A stretch of DNA of 47,221 bases, from NCBI GenBank assembly GCA_015664885.1, contig DQPL01000087.1:1-47221 (forward strand), in the 5' to 3' direction. The position numbers and the translations under genes are program-made. The notes under the pieces were generated by a model. That model worked only from the letters and a program-made list of their open reading frames with translations. It did no database searches and was not told where the DNA came from. Position 1 is the stretch's first letter; the number at the start of each line of letters is the position of its first letter. This DNA comes from Gemmatimonadota bacterium. GTDB taxonomy: Bacteria > Gemmatimonadota > Gemmatimonadetes > Longimicrobiales > Gaopeijiaceae. Shown in pieces: positions 44,234-47,221 of the stretch.

Positions 44234-45687
44234 GTCCGATGATGGAGCGATTCGAGCTGGCACCCGGGTTACAGATCTCCCGCGTGCTCACGGGGCTCTG
44301 GCAGGTCGCTGACATGGAGCGGGACGGAACAGAGGTGGATCTCGACGCCGCTGCCCAGGAGATGGACCGCTACGTCGAGGCTGGACTCACCACTTTCGAC
44401 ATGGCCGACCACTATGGCTCTTCGGAGCTGATCGCTGGGCGCTACGAGGCTATGCGGCCCAATGCCTCGCAACTGCTCACCAAGTGGGTGCCCAAGCCCG
44501 GTCCGGTCACCAGGGACAGCGTGCGAGGCGCGGTCGAGCTCGCATGCGAGCGCATGGGCCGGCAACAACTCGACCTGCTTCAGTTCCACGCGTGGAGCTA
44601 CGCGGACCCTGGCTGGCTCGACTGCATGTTCGAGTTGCAGGCCCTCAAGGACGAAGGGCTGATCCGCCATCTGGGTCTCACGAACACCGACACCGTCCAT
44701 CTGCGCATGCTCGTGGAGAGCGGCATCGAAATCGCGTCGAATCAGGTCAGTTACTCGCTTCTCGACCAGCGAGCATCGGGCGCCATGACCGAATTGTGTC
44801 TCGAGCATGGCGTGCACCTGCTGGCATTCGGGACCGTGGCGGGAGGCTTCTTCACGGAGCGCTGGTTGGGTGCGCCGGAGCCGGCCATGGACGAGCTCGA
44901 GACCTGGTCGAAGATGAAGTACAAGCGCTTCATCGATGCCGCCGGAGGCTGGCAGAAGTTCCAGTCCGTGCTTTCTACGGTCGCCGACGTGGCGGCTCGC
45001 CTGAACGCCTCCGTGGCCAACGTAGCTTGCAGGCACATCCTAGACGCGCCCGCCGTTGCAGGCATCATCGTGGGGGCCCGATTGCTTCACAGTGAACACA
45101 TCGACGACACCCTCACGCTCTTCGACTTCACGCTCGACGAAGAGGGGTCCAGCGCGATCGCTTCGGCGCTCGGCGAGCTAGACGCCATCCATGGCGACTG
45201 CGGCGACGAATACCGCCAGCCACCGTTCTTGACCGCCGCGGGGGACCTGAGCGACCACTTCGACGAGTTCCCTCCGCCTTACCCGACTCAGGTCGGAGGG
45301 GACGGTCGCAAGAGGGCATCGAGCGGGACGGTCTGGGAGGACGTGGCCGGCTTCAGTCGGGCGGTCAGAAAGGGGAATCGGATCTTCGTGTCTGGCACGA
45401 CCGCCACGCACGGGGACAGGTTGATCGGCGGCTCGGACGCGGCGAGCCAAACCCACTTCATCATCGACAAGATCGAGGGTGCCATCCGCTCGCTCGGGGG
45501 TCGGCTCGAAGACGTAGTGCGCACACGAATCTTTATTCATGACCCGGCCGTCTGGGAGCCCGTCTCGCGTGCCCACGGGGCTCGCTTCTCCCAGATCCGG
45601 CCCGCCAACACGCTGGTAAACGCTGGTCTCATCGGGGAAGGGTACTTGGTGGAGATGGAGGCCGAAGCGATTGTAGAAGATGTTTGA
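44230..45687 (+). CDS. Aldo/keto reductase-RidA (Rid family) fusion protein
   Basis: This 485-residue protein has two domains. The aldo/keto reductase barrel (about 8-320) has the full catalytic tetrad: Asp57 and Tyr62 in FDMADHYGSSE, Lys85 in LLTKWVP, and His120 in LLQFHAWSY. A linker (about 320-350) leads to a RidA/YjgF domain (about 350-485) beginning VAGFSRAVRKGNRIFVSGTT. Its segment SQIRPANTLVNAGLIGEGYLVEMEAEAI aligns with the RidA active site, where the catalytic Arg (PARSCV in E. coli RidA) is replaced. The Rid part may thus bind rather than hydrolyse imines. Coupling to the APC permease suggests a role in amino-acid or amine-derived metabolite turnover. The expected reductase cofactor is NADPH. 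Confidence 0.9.
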   Translation: MSPMMERFELAPGLQISRVLTGLWQVADMERDGTEVDLDAAAQEMDRYVEAGLTTFDMADHYGSSELIAGRYEAMRPNASQLLTKWVPKPGPVTRDSVRGAVELACERMGRQQLDLLQFHAWSYADPGWLDCMFELQALKDEGLIRHLGLTNTDTVHLRMLVESGIEIASNQVSYSLLDQRASGAMTELCLEHGVHLLAFGTVAGGFFTERWLGAPEPAMDELETWSKMKYKRFIDAAGGWQKFQSVLSTVADVAARLNASVANVACRHILDAPAVAGIIVGARLLHSEHIDDTLTLFDFTLDEEGSSAIASALGELDAIHGDCGDEYRQPPFLTAAGDLSDHFDEFPPPYPTQVGGDGRKRASSGTVWEDVAGFSRAVRKGNRIFVSGTTATHGDRLIGGSDAASQTHFIIDKIEGAIRSLGGRLEDVVRTRIFIHDPAVWEPVSRAHGARFSQIRPANTLVNAGLIGEGYLVEMEAEAIVEDV

Positions 45688-45720
45688 GGGTACGATCTCC
45701 CTCTCGGAGCGACTAGTCGC

Positions 45721-46092
45721 ATGCCTTTCGTGACGATCTACCGCCCTGACGGTGTGTTTTTGGGCACCGGTAGCGGCGTGATAACCGCCGAACAGTGGAT
45801 TGAGGAGGCCAAGAAGCTGTACGCGGATCCGCGTTTCGTGGAACCGACCCGCGTGCTTTGGGATCTCAGGGACGCGACTTTCGAGTGGCCGGGCACCTCC
45901 CTCGATGCCGAAGTGGAGTTCGTTCGCCCCGAGCGTACCCAGGGCCGTGGCCGAGTTGCCCCGGTGGTATCCACCGATCTGGCCTTCGGGGTCGGGCGCA
46001 TGTTCGCGCTCAAGGCCAGCCAGCTCGAGTTCGAGGCGCGCGTCTTCCGGGAGTGGGCGCCGGCCGTGGAGTGGATCGAGGAGGAATTTTAG
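45721..46092 (+). CDS. Unknown 123-residue protein, SpoIIAA/STAS-like pattern
   Basis: This is a short cytoplasmic protein without signal or membrane segments. The order of elements, VTIYRPDGVFLGTGSGVITAE, then an amphipathic helix (QWIEEAKKLYADPR), then VLWDLRDATFEW, recalls SpoIIAA-like/STAS domains in which a strand ending in xDLR follows a helix. The C-terminal half (RVAPVVSTDLAFGVGRMFAL and ARVFREWAPAVEWIEE) also fits that fold. I do not recognise a named family and no enzymatic role can be stated. It follows the AKR-RidA gene by 33 bp and may be in the same transcript. Confidence 0.75.
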   Translation: MPFVTIYRPDGVFLGTGSGVITAEQWIEEAKKLYADPRFVEPTRVLWDLRDATFEWPGTSLDAEVEFVRPERTQGRGRVAPVVSTDLAFGVGRMFALKASQLEFEARVFREWAPAVEWIEEEF

Positions 46093-46115
46093 CAGGAGGG
46101 CGACTTCCTCGAGAA

Positions 46116-46769
46116 ATGGCTGCGGACGAGAAGAGACCGAGATGGAAGCGACGAGGCTACGCTGCTGCGCTGTTGCTTCTGGTCCTGTTGCTCGCTGGCT
46201 TTTCTTTCCTGCGCGTCGGCAGTTGGCTGGTTGTGAGCGAAGAACCGGCACCGTCAGCCGCCATTGTCGTGCTGAGCGGTGAGGTGCCGTTTCGCGCCAT
46301 GGAGGGTGCCGATCTGTACAACCAGGGCTGGGCCCCGGAGGTATGGCTGACCCTTGACCGGGATGCGCGGAAGGATGCCGCTGCAGCGCCGCTCGGTGTC
46401 GATCTCTTCATCGATGCTGACGACAATCGACGCATCTTGGAGGCGATGGGTGTGCCGCCCGATGCGATTCATGAGATCCCCGGGGCCGTTCGTAACACGG
46501 CTGATGAGGTGCGGGAGATCTCGAAACGACTCTCCGAGACTGGGGGAGAGCGCGTGATCCTCGTAAGCTCCAAGTTCCACACTCGGCGCGTGCGCACGCT
46601 GTGGACACGGCTCACCGGGAACCCCGCCGGCGCGATCGTTCAGCCCGCTACCAGGGACCCGTACGACGGGTCGCGGTGGTGGCGTTCGTCGAATAGCATC
46701 GGGTACGTGGCCAAGGAGTTGATGGGTTTAGTGAACGCTTGGATAGGATCGCGCGTAGAACCTTGGTAG
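46116..46769 (+). CDS. YdcF/ElyC-like DUF218 membrane-anchored protein
   Basis: This 217-residue protein has one N-terminal membrane anchor (RRGYAAALLLLVLLLAGFSF) and a DUF218 domain: PSAAIVVLSGEVPFRAMEGADLYNQG at the start and RVILVSSKFHTRRVRTLW later. NTADEVREIS in between is the expected conserved Asn/Thr/Asp/Glu segment. The family includes YdcF and the envelope proteins SanA and ElyC, linked in E. coli to cell-envelope integrity; the biochemical activity is uncertain. AGGAGGG lies about 16 bases before the ATG, rather far. It follows the preceding small gene by 23 bp. Confidence 0.85.
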   Translation: MAADEKRPRWKRRGYAAALLLLVLLLAGFSFLRVGSWLVVSEEPAPSAAIVVLSGEVPFRAMEGADLYNQGWAPEVWLTLDRDARKDAAAAPLGVDLFIDADDNRRILEAMGVPPDAIHEIPGAVRNTADEVREISKRLSETGGERVILVSSKFHTRRVRTLWTRLTGNPAGAIVQPATRDPYDGSRWWRSSNSIGYVAKELMGLVNAWIGSRVEPW

Positions 46770-46798
46770 CAGGGGAACATTCGTGACCGACACTGTGA

Positions 46799-47188
46799 GT
46801 GACGTCCGTGGATAATCTACTGGACCTTTTCTCCTTCGAAGGCCGCGCCAACCGTGCGTGGTACTTCTGGCACATCCTGCTGGACGACCTGGTGATGTTC
46901 ACGCTCGCGACGGTCTTCGCAGTGCTGATGTTCGTGACCGGCACTCCCTTGTTTGCGGTGCCGCTGGCAGGTGTCGTAATCGGCGGTATCTGGGCGGGCG
47001 TCGCGGTTACGGTGAAGCGGCTGCACGACCTCGACCGACCCGGGTGGCATTGGTGGCTGCTGTTGATCCCGCTCGTGAACATCTACATGGGCCTCGTTCT
47101 GCTCTTCGCCAAGGGTACGCAGGGGTCCAACCAGTTTGGGCGGGACCCGCTCATGGCCGCGAAGGTGGACGGGTACCTCGAGGCGTAG
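46799..47188 (+). CDS. DUF805 membrane protein
   Basis: This 129-residue protein begins with the typical DUF805 segment LFSFEGRANRAWYFWH. Membrane helices follow at about 27-45 (VMFTLATVFAVLMFV) and 53-70, and the conserved VKRLHDLDRPGWHWWLLLIPLVN block comes just before the last helix. The C-terminal tail carries GTQGSNQFGRDPL, another hallmark of the family. Function is unknown. The start could be GTG here or a second GTG nine bases later that leaves the usual short N-terminus. It is 29 bp downstream of the DUF218 gene. Confidence 0.9.
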   Translation: MTSVDNLLDLFSFEGRANRAWYFWHILLDDLVMFTLATVFAVLMFVTGTPLFAVPLAGVVIGGIWAGVAVTVKRLHDLDRPGWHWWLLLIPLVNIYMGLVLLFAKGTQGSNQFGRDPLMAAKVDGYLEA

Positions 47189-47221
47189 GTGCCCGGGGGA
47201 GAGCGAGTCTCTCTCCGCGAA

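Overview
This is a dense, high-GC stretch of bacterial chromosome with no gap over 300 bp without a gene. It carries no tRNA or rRNA genes, no CRISPR array, no transposase and no phage cluster. Many predicted products carry lipoprotein, Sec or Tat export signals. Start codons include GTG and TTG, and several ribosome binding sites are of the GGAGG type. Together with the many secreted hydrolases and metallopeptidases, this suggests an aerobic heterotroph with a Gram-negative envelope, possibly a marine or soil Gemmatimonadota or a related lineage. The taxonomic guess is inference from gene content only.

Left part (1-11.7 kb): a run of exported hydrolases in mixed orientation. It holds a DUF6351 lipoprotein cut by the window edge, an amidase with a CHRD-like tail, a secreted alpha/beta hydrolase of the Abhydrolase_10 type, a frameshifted DUF1761 membrane protein, a DUF5117-type zinc metalloprotease, a divergent creatininase-family protein, an epoxide-hydrolase-like lipoprotein and a lipocalin-like lipoprotein. 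Next come a full-length pyruvate carboxylase (11.8-15.3 kb), a Tat-exported dihydrodipicolinate-synthase-like protein, and an isoprenylcysteine-methyltransferase-like membrane protein. The last has a perfect 16-bp palindrome, like a DtxR-family operator, on its promoter.

Middle (17.3-26.0 kb, minus strand): a probable eight-gene catabolic operon. In transcription order it encodes an acyl-CoA synthetase, a branched-chain-amino-acid-type ABC importer (LivK, H, M, G, F), a haloalkane dehalogenase with an intact catalytic pentad, and a thiamine-diphosphate enzyme resembling benzoylformate decarboxylase. This looks like uptake plus degradation of a small organic acid or halogenated compound and is the most interesting candidate pathway here. 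Diverging from it (26.2-31.6 kb) is a complete respiratory formate dehydrogenase-N operon (fdnG, fdnH, fdnI, fdhE). The catalytic subunit is interrupted by an in-frame UGA that is clearly selenocysteine, followed by a SECIS-like hairpin. A conventional gene caller would split or truncate this gene.

Right part (31.7-47.2 kb): an FKBP-type prolyl isomerase lipoprotein, a frameshifted unknown gene, an alpha/beta hydrolase lipoprotein, an M61 peptidase with PDZ domain, a small holin-like membrane protein, a decayed DinB-family pseudogene, a large exported beta-propeller/PHP-type metallohydrolase, a 69-residue lipoprotein, an NTF2/SnoaL-like secreted protein, an RND exporter, an APC permease translationally coupled to an aldo/keto reductase-RidA fusion, an unknown 123-residue protein, a YdcF-like protein and a DUF805 membrane protein.

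Two genes have single-base frameshifts in short homopolymers (near 5840 and 32722). These could be sequencing errors or recent inactivation. The DinB copy also seems to have lost internal residues, so it is more likely a true pseudogene.
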